From: Owenia fusiformis
Lineage: Eukaryota > Annelida > Polychaeta > Sabellida > Oweniidae
Assembly (NCBI GenBank): GCA_903813345.2
Contig: CAIIXF020000004.1
Location: 31,437,985-31,501,984 of the forward strand
DNA length: 64,000 nucleotides
Direction of reading: 5' to 3'
How positions within the stretch are numbered: the first letter of the stretch is position 1; every line of letters begins with the position of its first letter. Made by a program: the position numbers and the translations under genes. Of this stretch, positions 10,717-23,900 are shown piece by piece. Under the pieces are notes generated by a model, which was not told the origin of the DNA, searched no databases, and was given only the letters and a program-made list of their open reading frames with translations.

Positions 10717-11480
10717 TTATATAAACTGAAAAATCGATGTGAGAAATTATAAATCAATATCAAACCAGGGATACTTTAAAGGTGAAAGAATTATTTATCT
10801 AAAATGATTCCTGCATTTTATCAAAAAAGATTTCAAATGCATGCATCAATAAAAAAACGTTTGCCAAATAAAAAATCATGAACGTTTCTTGGATGCACTT
10901 TGTATAAAGACTAGTTACCGTTCGTTAATTGAGTGTATTCATCTTCAATAAAAGAGATATAAACAAAAATAAATAAAACGTGCTAAAAAGGAAGGACAAT
11001 TAATCAATCAGAAACTCATTAGGACATATTATTTTATTTTATCGTACATATTTCCTTGAAAGATGTAGTAGAAAAAATAATAAGTAATCTGTAAAAGATC
11101 TAATTTTGCATAAAACATTTAAAAAGGTGCTATTTTACTGAAAAATACGAATAAATTTTAAGAAAGGTGTGTTGATTGGTGCAATAAACACGGCTTATGA
11201 GATAATCCAATTGATTTTGAATACATCTATGAACTCGCACAAAGTTACAGGTGTCTGAAATCTGTTGCCATAACTCCAGTAGACATTTAACGCCAATATT
11301 GGCACGTCATGTGCTTAATAATACTTAAGCACACAATTTGATATTGCAACCACACCAAAACGTTTTATTGATGATACACAATACATATTTTTATCGTATG
11401 ATCTGTAAAATGAAGCCCTCTGATTGGTCAGTTCTTGTGCTGTCAAATCTGTATTGCTAATGAAATTTTGTTCCCGTTGA
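10717..11480. other. Gene-free stretch
   Basis: AT-rich; no gene or clear repeat is seen, apart from the region around 11300-11480, which may belong to the adjacent hairpin element. Confidence 0.5.
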
Positions 11481-11566
11481 TCATCTCCGTTGCAATACAG
11501 AAAATATTGGTACGGAGGGGACGATCTCAGTAGCAATACTGAAGATCACACGATAAAAACGTTACT

Positions 11567-11692
11567 GAATGATTTGAAGTGTAATACAGGATATATTCTG
11601 TCTCTATATTCTGTATTGGCACTCGACTTCGTCTCGTTCCAATACGGAATTTCTCGACCAGAATATATCCTGTATTGCACTTCAAATCATTC
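11567..11692. repeat. Long hairpin (34-bp arms)
   Basis: Arms 11567-11600 and 11659-11692 are complementary with one mismatch (GAATGATTTGAAGTG..AATACAGG). The loop contains a second, shorter inverted pair (GTATTGG / CCAATAC). This is typical of a fold-back MITE. The two open frames across it, one per strand, mirror each other and are not genes. Confidence 0.7.
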
Positions 11693-11810
11693 AATAGCTT
11701 ACAATATACTAACATGTAAATGATAATTTAATCCCAAAATGAATGTGCCATGAAGTGGGATATGTATTCTCCAAAGATATTTTTTATTGATGATGAAGGC
11801 TCACATCATG

Positions 11811-13276
11811 ACATGTAGCCTTGCCCAAGTCGGTATTTTTTACATATCTGATCTTGAATTATTACCGTCTTGTACAATCGGATGAATCCCCAGTGATATT
11901 ATGATAAATTATTCAGCGGTTTCGAGATTTCCATAATTCATACGCTGCTAGGGGTATCGCGAAACCGTATTGATTGACAAGATCGCGTGCACGCGACGTG
12001 TGACTTTCAGGCTGATTGACCAACCAAAACACTGTCAGGTTGAGCTGCATAAACATTTAGCAAACGGGACAGCATCTTTTCCATTCAATCGAGGTTGGGC
12101 CATACAGCCGAAGGTAAGCCATACAACCAAATTTTGCCGATTCAATCTGACGGAGGATGCCGAGCCTCTCTTTTGACTAATTAGAGATGTCCTCTTCACA
12201 TTCGTGGTACCCTCGGCCAACATCGTTTGCAAATAAAACCTTCGGCAGTCTCCGGCTTTTCTTGACGTATCTTCGGTTGCAAGCCAAAAGTCGACACCCC
12301 AAAGCAAACTACCCGTATACGACTAGACATTTTCAATGATCTGATCCGGGGATCTGATGAGTATTTCCTCGGAGTTACAGTGTATTATGTAATTAAATGT
12401 ACATTGGAATATAAGCAGTCATCAATATAAATTAAATAATGCGATTCAATGTTGATTTAAAACTGAATTCCTGATGAAAATGCACGAAGACCTAGTCCAT
12501 GTAGCTTGATTGATCTGAATCTCAGCCTAGATCTAGCTATAATGTTCAATCATTTCAGCGAACTTTTCAACGTTTCTTATTAAAATTTTCTCACCTCTGG
12601 GTGTTCGATCGATGCACCGGCATCCACTTAGCTCTGATTGATATTAATCTGATAAAATATTTGTATTTTCATGATGAATTTGTGCAAGATCTGTTCCTGA
12701 AAAGTGTACTTGTTTTGACTGTTCATAATAATGAGCTAACGCTGCAGGGCCGTCGTTGATTGGTCAAATTTACGAGAAAGAGTCGAAGGCATGCGATGCG
12801 AATCCTGGAAACCCGGTGTGAAAGAAATGATGGTCCCCCAGGGATTATGGTCCCCTTTCTTAACGGCCCTTACTTACATTTATTTTTATTCATAAATATG
12901 GATAATATTTGATTTAAATACAATTCCGAGCTATTACCATTCTCCAGTGTTGACAATTTTTTGTGTCAGTCTGGGTCAAAATCTTACGATATTACAATTG
13001 ATAACGATGAACCCTTCTAATAATTGCAATTAAATCCAGGTTTGAAAACTCCCGAAAATAACACGAACGACTCTGATTATGAACCGTTCACATTTTTGCA
13101 AAGGAGGATTTGGATGACGGCAAACCCGGGTTTTGAGGGCGCGACTTATGGCAACGAGTACTTCTGAAATTTACCGACATCACATGAGTCGGTAAAGCAC
13201 GTGGCTTTCTCATGGGTACAAGGCGGTCAGCAAATTAAGTAAAAGAGACCGACTTGGGAAAGGCTAGCACACATGT
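11811..13276. mobile_element. Candidate 1.47-kb TIR element
   Basis: ACATGTAGCCTTGCCCAAGT at 11811 is matched at 13248-13276 by the reverse complement of ACATGT..TAGCCTTTCCCAAGTCGGT. The interior has a CGCGTGCACGCG palindrome near 11984. Two overlapping open frames at 11970-12307 show no recognisable domain. No target duplication is clear. Confidence 0.5.
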
Positions 13277-14040
13277 TGCACTACATAATTCATCATAAAT
13301 TGTAACTTGAACCTCATTATGAAAAGTATACAAATAATGCGATAATAATTGTATAAAGCATACGAAAGCAATTAGTATTTTGCCCAAATTGCTTATATTT
13401 ACTTGGCATTACCTTTTTTTTGGAACCATTTAAGTATATCATTTTTATTCTTCAGTAAATTATGACAACAGTAAGGTTAATTTTGTTTAAGAATTAACCC
13501 CATGGATTCTTTAGTTCATTGTCGTGCCTCATAAGTAAATAGCTTAATAGATATTTGTTATTAAATTGTTTAAATTGTACTTTAATCTGAGTTTCTGGTC
13601 TATATCATAAATGAAGTATTTTTGTATATTTATAAGTTTTTCATTGTTGCATTCGAAAAGTACATGGTATTCATCACCAATTTCTTTGGAGTCGCATAAA
13701 AAGCAATATAGTTTATCTTATACAATTTTGAATCTCCTTCCCATTTCGATTGGAAAGTTGTAGCATGAGATCCTAGTCCTTGTAACAACCTTTCTGTGGA
13801 CATAATTATTAGAGACATTAAGGTATTTCTCTAGTTTATAAATGTTTTTTATTTTCCTGTACATTCTGGATTTAGATGGTATATTTCAGCTGCATTAATT
13901 TTTTGAGAGTATAGTTCTTGATTATTAAATAGTTTATTTTTCAATGTTTTGATTAATATGCTTGTGTCTGTTTTTGTTATCCCACAGAATATATAATTAA
14001 TTAACTGTAGTGTTTGTCGAAGGATAATTAAGAACACAAT
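13277..14040 (-). pseudogene. LINE ORF2 C-terminal relic
   Basis: The minus strand encodes, in more than one frame, the tail of a non-LTR retrotransposon ORF2. A segment with NVSNNYVHRKVVTRTRIS and NFPIEMGRR is followed after a frameshift by YCFLCDSKEIGDEYHVLFEC, the C-x2-C..H-x4-C knuckle found at LINE C-termini. A stop lies near 13560, with AT-rich sequence beyond it. It is 5'-truncated and inactive. Confidence 0.65.
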
Positions 14041-14450
14041 AACACAAACTTAAATGTTTAACTCTCGCCTTGACTATGTTCTATGTCTTTATGTATAAAA
14101 CTACATTAATTGCTAAGTGTAATGAACTATTGTTTAGAGTACTATGTGTGTAGGCTTATTCACTTAAAGGTGGTATCAGATCAAGGGCGTTACAATACCC
14201 GGGAATTTATCGGTTCGTGTTCAATACATGTTTGTGATAACTCCCTCTGCAGTTCAGTCAAGGGCCAACGTGAAACCCGGAATCTGCCTCGTTCGCTATT
14301 TCAATGTATTTTGCGTTCGGCCTTTTACCGTATACTTTTCTATCAACCAATGAAATACAGGGGTGCGCGAACTGATTATTATTTATTCTGACAGTGTGTT
14401 ACCCCCCTTTGGACATGGAGTCCAGAGCTGAATATGTAATGGAATGTTTT
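14041..14450. other. Gene-free stretch
   Basis: The 93-aa open frame at 14110-14391 has no recognisable domain or clean splice context; nothing else is seen. Confidence 0.5.
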
Positions 14451-15430
14451 CTGCTTCATTATTCGTATTTTACAATATGTATTCGTATATTGAACTTTTG
14501 AATTTGTTAAAAGTACATTTATGTTCGTAACTTTAGTATTTTAATTCATTGTTTGTATTTTCTGTTCGTTAATCTAATTTGTTTCGTTAAAACGTATATG
14601 TAGGTGTTTTATACAGAAATACATTCAAAAGTCCTCAAAAGCATTTGTAAGTGACACATTGTACATCCGTATTCAAATAATTTAAGTTCATTTTTTACCA
14701 TTATCGTTGTTTCTGCAAATATATTAGTTTAATATCTACGAACTGAATGTCAAATTTATCAATGAATAAGTACTTGTCTTGGCATTTCAATTTTTAATTG
14801 TCGAATTTATTTTCGTAACAAGGTAATATGTTTCTGTAAAAGTGCACATTTACTGTTCGTAAATATTGTCAATTGTATTCGTAAATTGCACTTATATATT
14901 CGTTTTTCATTGGTTCATTAAGATCACGTGATCATTCTCAACGAGACCTGATCAAGACATGGTCAAAATCATTACCCCTCCCTCTCACACACCTAAAACT
15001 CTCGTGTCACGTGACCTACTGTATGCCCCGAGACTTGCAGTTTATATTCGTAAACTCACATTTGTATTCGTAAACACTCACATTTATATTCGTAAAGTTT
15101 CATTTTATTATTCGTTAATGTACGAATATTTATTTGCTTTCTGCAATAATTCATGGGTAATTTGCAAGATTATTATTCGTAAAAATACATTTCTGCGATA
15201 AAATAACTGGTAACTTATTTGAAATTTACGAATTATAAACTGTAGTTGGCGAATAATAAATTGCTAGTTACAAATATTTCCAGTCCTTACAAACATAAAA
15301 TGCACCCGATTTAGGGAATTATTTGTCTATTTGATACATCATATATGTATTTGTAACTTAGGCATTTTATTTGTAAATGTTACATTAATATTCGTATAAG
15401 GGAATTTATTACAAACGAATAATGAAGCAG
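14451..15430. mobile_element. 980-bp element with terminal CTGCTTCATTATTCGT repeats
   Basis: It starts CTGCTTCATTATTCGT and ends with the exact reverse complement. About nineteen copies of a (A/G/T)TTCGT(A/T)A motif are spread through it, mostly forward in the left four fifths and partly reversed at the right. It has no coding capacity. The motif layout resembles subterminal transposase-binding repeats. Confidence 0.7.
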
Positions 15431-15448
15431 TTATGACGCTATACATAA

Positions 15449-16201
15449 CAGAGGCGTAGCTAGCCCATTTTGCGAGTGTACGCCCGTATGATTTCCCGGT
15501 TTTATCAAAATTAACAAAACGATGGTTCCATAAAATAGGAAGATCCCGGGTGTTCAGAAGATAGGGGACGCACTAAACACTCTTAATTCAATGAAGGAAA
15601 TATGTATTGTTTGATCATTTTGACATAGCTTTTTAAAGGGATTGAATTAACTGTATTAACAGATAATATTCGGGAAACAAAATAGACAGATTCTATATAA
15701 TCATGCCATCGGCGATCGAAGCCGTCTATCAAGGCGATTTTATTTTTTAGGCTACCTAAAACTGTATGTATGAGGCTCATTATTTTAAGCTTTTGTGGTC
15801 ATTCTCCATGAAATATTATTATTTTTTCTGCGTTTGTTTTTATCTAGCTCACAAGATGATTAACAATAAAAGAACAGTTACACGACCGTCTCAACTCCAT
15901 TTCGGATCTTAACAATCTGTACGTGATTCTATAGAATAAATTCTATCTTTCTGTTTTTTTTGCATTTGCGAACATGTCAATAACAGTATCAATGTTTATA
16001 TCCTGTTCCCTATGGATATGTATCATGAAATAATCGAGAACTTTTTTATTTATTAACACGAGTCTTCATAGATCTCCTATCGATTTCTATCTCTTGGTAA
16101 AATATTTATTTTTCATCACAATTAATCAGGTAAATTTTATTTTTCCTTAAAATTTGAGAGTACGCCTGGGCGTACTTGGCGTACACGTAGCTACGCCACT
16201 G
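15449..16201. mobile_element. 753-bp hAT-like TIR element with CATAA flanks
   Basis: The TIRs are CAG(A/T)GGCGTAGCTA. CATAA lies immediately outside both ends (15444-15448 and 16202-16206). The ends also share GTACGCCC-type subterminal motifs. The TIR is hAT-like, but a 5-bp duplication is short for hAT (normally 8 bp). Confidence 0.68.
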
Positions 16202-17150
16202 CATAATGTCAGCACATGTTGGTGATTGGTAAGTGGAAACAATCTATCCTTATAACGTAATGTATTTAACAGGTTAAAAGTACCCTTTGCATTCGTTCGA
16301 CTTCACTTCTTAAAAGAGATCTTCGTCTTCAGTTAAGTAGTCTGTAGTTTATAACTAGACTCTGTGCGCAAATCGCCTTGACGTAACCATCATATTATAA
16401 CAGCGTGCTCGAATATGCTTGAAAATCGATTAACCAGTTATATATTAGCCTGTCAGTCAGATGTACTACATTCAGTAATGCCATCTTTTAATCGCATGAA
16501 TTTATATTTTTTAGAGGGCAATAGATCTTTATCACGCTTTATATGAGGCAATGTATATGGAAACTGTGTTTTTGATTTAAAAGGCATAATGACCATCTAG
16601 AAAACAAAAATGTCCGGCCACCTACATCAGTAGCCATTTAAATAAAAGTGAAGTATCGTTAAGAAGAGCTTTTTAGAGGGCAACAACTTTTTTATTCTGT
16701 AAGTGATCATCATGGAATTTTAACTACATCAGAAATGAGTTGATATTTGGTACTCCCAAAAACGAAGTGTGTAATATAAGAATAACGTTGGTAACTCCAC
16801 TTATGAAACATTATAAACTAGATTTTGATTAGTTTCAAACTAAGTTAAAAGAGTAATATCAAAGGAGGTCATCATGGGAGAAAAAATGGAATAAAAACTT
16901 CCTCTCTCATATAATACGTTCTCTCCAAATGAAATACAGCTTTTCTCAAATATATTTCAAAATGAAACCAGTCACATGTTAGTCGTATGTAAACAGAATA
17001 TCAGATCATTTTAAGTGATATCTTTTTTATCCCCGAGTTGATATTCAATATTTGATATTTGATATCTAAGAGGCAATAAAATGGTGTCACTAGAAATGAT
17101 CTGGTATTAGGTTTTTGTCCCAAGTTTACAATCCAAAATTCGCGGGGACT
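16202..17150. other. Gene-free stretch
   Basis: No gene or clear repeat is seen beyond a duplicated TTTTTAGAGGGCAA near 16509 and 16669. Confidence 0.5.
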
Positions 17151-17157
17151 ATCCAGG

Positions 17158-17402
17158 CCCCGCTGACATCGTGAGTAATGAGCTTGTTAGAACAGGGGCC
17201 TTGAGAGATATGATGAAATTGAAATATAAAATTTTCTCTGAAACTTTAGAAAGTAAAACTCAGTACAACTTTATTTTATAGTAAAGTGGCTATTTCAATT
17301 GCAGGGCGACGACGTTCTTCAACTAGAACTTGACTATATTTTTCATATCTCTCAAGACCCCGCTTCGAGCAAGAGCTCATTGCTCGCGATGTCAGCGGGA
17401 AC
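17158..17402. repeat. Imperfect fold-back repeat
   Basis: Left arm 17160-17218 (CGCTGACATCGTGAGTAATG..CTTGAGAGATATGA) pairs with right arm 17341-17400 in inverted orientation. It is probably a MITE remnant. Confidence 0.55.
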
Positions 17403-17729
17403 TTGCTCGCGATATACGGGACCTGGATGTCACCGTGAAAATTCATACGGTTGTAGATTTACGATATCAGCCGTATATGCGTTGATAAACGATTTTATGA
17501 AAAACATCACACTGTCCATAAAATCAAAAATATCAATGGCTGTTATTGTACATATAACACAATAATGGCGGGATAAAGTAAACAATATTGTCAAGTGTGT
17601 TCATCTGATACATTAGTTGTATAATGGTCGGTTTTCCAATTTAGTATATAGTTTAATATTGAAAATTGTTCATAATCATTTACAATACGATAATCAATTT
17701 ACCAATAAACTGGATAACACATCTCTCAT

Positions 17730-19022
17730 ACTATGCTGTACTGTATAGTGCCCTGGACAAGTTGAATGATGCAGTCGTGATTTTACTCTATATTTGCAAT
17801 GGAACAACCATTCTTATTGATATTTTCAAGATTTATTCTAGAGACAATTTCTAACATGGAAAATAAATATTTTATCAAAATTTCCAATTCCACTCATTTT
17901 GACAAGTTTCTTTTTAAAAAGACTTCACTGTCAATAAAATACAGGTTTTTGCCCGAACAATTGAACTTTTAACATCATTTCAAATATTGTCTGGATATTG
18001 AATTTTTGGCTGCCTTAAGTCTCTCCAGATATATTTGATGCAATATTATCAATTTAGGCTGATTAAAGTTATTCACTTTAGTCATGTTCAATATAATTAC
18101 AGTGCATTAGGCCAATAAAAAACGTGTTGCTCTGGGTCTCGTTTTGTGATGCGTTCCCTAGATTGAGCCCAGATTGAGAAGGTCAATCTTCTTGTCAATG
18201 GACAGGAGTTGAACCTGATCGAACTGTTCAATACTGTCCAAAATGAAGTAAAACATTACGAATTCCCAACTTCAAGTATTCTCGGCATATGATCCTTCAG
18301 AGATGTTAATATAGCTGTGTCAAATTCTATCATGAAATTGTCAGGGAAACCTGACATATTCAAACCATGTTACAAATTACGTGCCACGGGGTTGCATGCT
18401 GGGTGACAGTGGCGAAAAAGGTGCGTTATCAGAGGTAATGTGACCCAGAGTGGCTTAATGTACTGTAATAATATTATTGAATATGACAAAAATAAATAAC
18501 AATAATCAGTCATAATTATTATTAATAATATGGCATCAAATACATCTGGAAAGACTTTAGGCAGCAGAAAATTCAAAAGCTAGACAATCTTTGAAATGAC
18601 GTTAAACGTTCAGTTGTTCAAGCAAAAACCTTTATTGACAGTGGACTGTTTTTGAAAAAGACCTTTGAAAATCATAAAATTAGGAATTTCGTTAAAATAT
18701 TTTTTCCCATGTTGGAAATTGTCTCAAGAATAAAACATGAACATTTCAATAAAAATGGTTGTTCTATTGCAAATATTGAGTAAAAACATGACTGAATCTG
18801 TCCGGGTTACTATGCATCCTGTCTGTAATAAAATCAATACTTAAAGCTTACTTGAACAAATACAATACCAATTCGGATTTATCAAGTATATCATATATCA
18901 TATCAGTGGTTTAGAAATTCAACATACATATTAACAGAGGTATTAACAAATGTAATGTGATTCAATTCTAGAAATAAATACAATATATATCACGTTGCTA
19001 TAATGTGAAACTATAACATTAC
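17730..19022. mobile_element. Element with ~250-bp inverted arms around a core frame (copy 1)
   Basis: Arms at about 17730-17990 and 18575-18835 are diverged inverted copies. The part from 17986 to 19022 is repeated at 51936-52990 plus 53486-53497. The core, 18180-18405, matches the frame in copy 2 but has a 3-nt insertion and an in-frame TGA (GGC ATA TGA where copy 2 has GGC ATT AAA). Confidence 0.7.
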
Positions 19023-20200
19023 CCTATTAGAAATAACAACATGTAACAATGCGGTTGGTGGCTTTTGCTTGTATTAATTTTTTGCAAATAAAAAATTACA
19101 TGTATACATATATTTTACAACATGCATGTATATAATCAAATACAAAAACAATATTATGTAACATTATATATAATATGGGGCTAAAAACAGGGAGGAGGAG
19201 AAGTGGAGGTTAAATTATAATTTTTACATCACATTTATTACATCAAACAGTTAATATTAGGGAGTTTAAGCTTGTAATGTTTTTCACAACCTAAACGTAA
19301 ACGGAAAATATTCAAGCGATGCATTTGTATGGGCGATTGGTCATACGTATAGGTTGGCCTTTCGATTTTATATGCAAATTTAAACTCTCTATTGTCAGAA
19401 TTCCGCATGAATATAAATATCATTACACGTGTTCTCATCTGAAGCAAGATGTTAAATGTATCCCTAAAAAGGAGGGCCATCTACAAAGTTGATTATTATT
19501 ATGAACTAAAGCTGCGAAATAATATGATTGGTGGATTGGCTAGATCCTAAGGACTGCCCATTCAAACTCCAAAAGAATATCAAACAGTGCTATAAATAAG
19601 ATAATTGTCATTATCGAAATAAATTGCAACTGATATAAATCATTGGTAAATCCAAACTTAATTTGGAAGACATGTTAAGATTAATGGGTAAATTATTGCT
19701 TTGGATAAATTACACAAGAGCAGGTATGTCCAATTCGGTGATCAACACTCTGTGTATTTACTCCACCTGCAGTAGCATTTTTTTTATATTTATTTCAAAG
19801 AAAAAACATGTTAAGGCAATTGCAAAAACAATTACAATACAGTTACATGGTAAACGTACATTTTACAATTCGTGTTGCTCGGCTGTCCAATTGATTAGCA
19901 CGAACACAAACAAATTCGAAATCTGCCACAACAAGTGAATTCATTCTGTGACAAAAAATCGCAAGAAAAGGGAAAGGAAACGCACAAAGTTATTATTAGA
20001 CCCCCATCAATCATCGAATCCAATAAACAGAAAAAACATTTGAAACTAAGCTATATCCCTAAATATTTTGAGTTAACAAGAACATTTAATGAATGTTTAT
20101 CACTGAATCGTGATTGTGTTATCACGCATAAAACCAATGACACTTAAATAAGCTGGGACTACTGAATGTGAGTGCAAATTTTGATTTCCGGTGGTTTATT
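19023..20200. other. Gene-free stretch with a decayed repeat
   Basis: About 19255-19385 resembles the two ends of the 52994-53482 element with its centre missing (TTTGTATGGGCGATTGG..ATACGT against TTTGTATAGGGCCGATTGATACGT). No gene is seen. Confidence 0.45.
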
Positions 20201-20216
20201 TCATGACTCAGGAGCA

Positions 20217-20765
20217 TCAATTGATTTAGATTTTCCAATTGTTTTATGAATACTTATTCACTGTCAATCAAAGGGGCATCAAACCACGAATAAAAAGACG
20301 ATGAACAGAATAACATTTTTAATTGTTTGTTTTGCTGTATTGGTAAGGACATGTGTTTATGTCGTTTTGTTCCAATGAGGTTCGGAAAGATGTTTCATTT
20401 CACTCTGGAAACATGATACCAAGAACAAAACAAGTGTTTGATGTGTTTTTTAAAACAATATAGATGAAAGTATGTTTATCTATTTCAAATTATATTGTTA
20501 CCATTCAAAAGATGGCCATTAAATTGACAATTTGTAAGATTTTGAGAAATTTTTGATGACTGGTTTAAGGGAAACGAGTGTTCAAAAAGTTCGCCATATC
20601 GATACCCATTCTTTATATGGTTTATTTTTTCAGTTGATTTAGATTTCCCCAATTGTTTTATGAATACTTATCCACTGTAAATTAAATGGACATCAAACCA
20701 CAGATAAAAAGACAGTGAACAGAATAACATTTTTAATTGTTTGTTTTGCTGTGTTGGTAATGACT
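20217..20765. repeat. Direct repeat of ~130 bp
   Basis: 20217-20350 and 20632-20765 are close copies (TTGATTTAGATTT..AATTGTTTTATGAATACTTA through AACATTTTTAATTGTTTG), about 280 bp apart. Confidence 0.75.
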
Positions 20766-20779
20766 GGGTCACATATGCT

Positions 20780-20895
20780 CCGATCCATCGGCCGGCGCCC
20801 GGCCGATTGAGTGTTTTGTTCGATATTGTCTTCAATTTTGAACAAAATACTCAATCGGCCGGGCGCCGTAGTGAAAATCGATGGATATACGACCA
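20780..20895. repeat. GC-rich hairpin
   Basis: CGGCGCCCGGCCGATTGAGT..TTTTGTTC is mirrored by GAACAAAA..ACTCAATCGGCCGGGCGCCG. Each arm is about 29 bp with one mismatch, and GATCCATCG/CGATGGAT pair outside them. It stands out in AT-rich DNA. Confidence 0.75.
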
Positions 20896-20994
20896 AGGCA
20901 TAAGGAAATGTGCCTTTACGTCGTGAACTGTTCAAATTAAAACCATTCAGTGATACTTTAGTAGGAACGAAGCGTCCCTACGAATACTTTACGA

Positions 20995-23900
20995 ATGGTC
21001 ATTTAGACAGATAGATCTGTAAGCTAGATAGTATTCAATTTAAGTTTGATGTTCATTAGTATTCACGTTAAGCTAGATAGTCACTTTAAACTAGATATTT
21101 TATACAATTTGCATATGTATTTTGAAATAGATTAATACTTTATAGTTTTACATCATCTTGCGTGTTCCCACGTGTTGTTCCTCGCCCCATGGTTACATTC
21201 AGATTCAATCAGGTTTTAGCACATTCTAACCAATTTGTATTTCCAGACTTCATTTCATTTCATTATTATGTTATACTGACCTACTTATGTGTTTAGTATG
21301 TTTTTAATCTTGACAATGTGTTGTCCCTCGCCCCATGGCTACATTCAAGCAGGTTTTAGTACATTCTGACCAATTTGTATTTCCAGACTTATTCATTTCA
21401 TTATTATGTTATACTGACCTACTTATGTGCTTAGTATGTTTTTAATCTTGACAATGTGTTGTCCCTCGCCCCATGGTTACATTCAGATTCAATCAGGTTT
21501 TAGTACATTCTGACCAATTTGTATTTCCAGACTTAATTATTTCATTATTATGTTATACTGACCTACTTATGTGCTTAGTATGTTTTTAATCTTGACAATG
21601 TGTTGTCCCTCGCCCCATGGTTACATTCAGATTCAATCAGGTTTTAGTACATTCTGACCAATTTGTATTTCCAGACTTAATTATTTCATTATTATGTTAT
21701 ACTGACCTACTTATGTGTTTAGTATGTTTTTAATCTTGACAATACTGCTTATTTTTATCAACATAACAATGATGGATAATTAATATCTTAGTCATCGAAT
21801 AGTAATTAGTATATAAATCTTGCATAATCACGGACCATGACGTGTTTGAAGAAACTTACATTCTGATCAATTTGTATTTCCAGACTTCATTTCATTTCAT
21901 TATTATGTTATACTGACCTACTTATGTGTTTAGTATGTTTTTAATCTTGACAATGTGTTGTCCCTCACCCCATAATTACATTCAAGCAGGTTTTAGTACA
22001 TTCTGACCAATTTGTATTTCCAGACTTAATTATTTCATTATTATGTTATACTGACCTACTTATGTGTTTAGTATGTTTTTAATCTTGACAATGTGTTGTC
22101 CCTCGCCCCATGGTTACATTCAAGCAGGTTTTAGTACATTCTGACCAATTTGTATTTCCAGACTTAATTATTTCATTATTATGTTATACTGACCTACTTA
22201 TGTGCTTAGTATGTTTTTAATCTTGACAATGTGTTGTCCCTCGCCCCATGGTTACATTCAAGTAGGTTTTAGTACATTTTGACCAATTTGTATTTCCAGA
22301 CTTAGTCATTTCATTATTATGTTATACTGACCTACTTGTGTGCTTAGTATGTTTTTAATCTTGACAATGTGTTGTCCCTCGCCCCATGGTTACATTCAAG
22401 CAGGTTTTAGTACATTTTGACCAATTTGTATTTCCAGACTTAGTCATTTCATTATTATGTTATACTGACCTACTTATGAGTTTAGTATGTTTTTAATCTT
22501 GACAATGTGTTGTCCCTCACCCCATGGTTACATTCAAGCAGGTTTTAGTACATTCTGACCAATTTGTATTTCCAGACTTAATTATTTCATTATTATGTTA
22601 TACTGACCTACTTATGTGCTTAGTATGTTTTTAATCTTGACAATGTGTTGTCCCTCGCCCCATGGTTACATTCAAGTAGGTTTTAGTACATTTTGACCAA
22701 TTTGTATTTCCAGACTTAGTCATTTCATTATTATGTTATACTGACCTACTTATGTGCTTAGTATGTTTTTAATCTTGACAATGTGTTGTCCCTCGCCCCA
22801 TGGTTACATTCAGATTCAAGCAGGTTTTAGTACATTCTGACCAATTTGTATTTCCAGACTTAGTAATTTCATTATTATGTTATACTGACCTACTTATGTG
22901 TTTAGTATGTTTTTAATCTTGACAATGTGTTGTCCCTCGCCCCATGGTTACATTCAGATTCAAGCAGGTTTTAGTACATTTTGACCAATTTGTATTTCCA
23001 GACTTAGTCATTTCATTATTATGTTATACTGACCTACTTATGTGTTTAGTATGTTTTTAATCTTGACAATGTGTTGTCCCTCGCCCCATGGTTACATTCA
23101 AGTAGGTTTTAGTACATTTTGACCAATTTGTATTTCCAGACTTAGTCATTTCATTATTATGTTATACTGACCTACTTATGTGTTTAGTATGTTTTTAATC
23201 TTGACAATGTGTTGTCCCTCACCCCATGGTTACATTCAAGCAGGTTTTAGTACATTCTGACCAATTTGTATTTCCAGACTTAATTATTTCATTATTATGT
23301 TATACTGACCTACTTATGTGCTTAGTATGTTTTTAATCTTGACAATGTGTTGTCCCTCGCCCCATGGTTACATTCAAGTAGGTTTTAGTACATTTTGACC
23401 AATTTGTATTTCCAGACTTAGTCATTTCATTATTATGTTATACTGACCTACTTATGTGCTTAGTATGTTTTTAATCTTGACAATGTGTTGTCCCTCGCCC
23501 CATGGTTACATTCAAGCAGGTTTTAGTACATGTTGACCAATTTGTATTTCCAGACTTAATTATTTCATTATTATGTTATACTGACCTACTTATGAGTTTA
23601 GTATGTTTTTAATCTTGACAATGTGTTGTCCCTCACCCCATGGTTACATTCAGATTCAAGCAGGTTTTAGTACATTGTGACCAGTTTGTATTTCCAGACT
23701 TAGTCATTTCATTATTATGTTATACTGACCTACTTATGAGTTTAGTATGTTTTTAATCTTGACAATGTGTTGTCCCTCGCCCCATGGTTACATTCAAGCA
23801 GGTTTTAGTACATTGTGACCAATTTGTATTTCCAGTCTTAGTCATTTCATTATTATGTTATACTGACCCACTTATGAGTTTAGTATGTTTTTAATCTTGA

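Noticed and set aside
11490-11723. 77- and 62-aa frames on opposite strands sharing peptides
   Set aside because: They share peptides only because they read the two arms of a hairpin.
12035-12307. 90-aa minus-strand frame
   Set aside because: It overlaps a plus-strand frame, has no recognisable domain or splice sites and lies inside a candidate TIR element.
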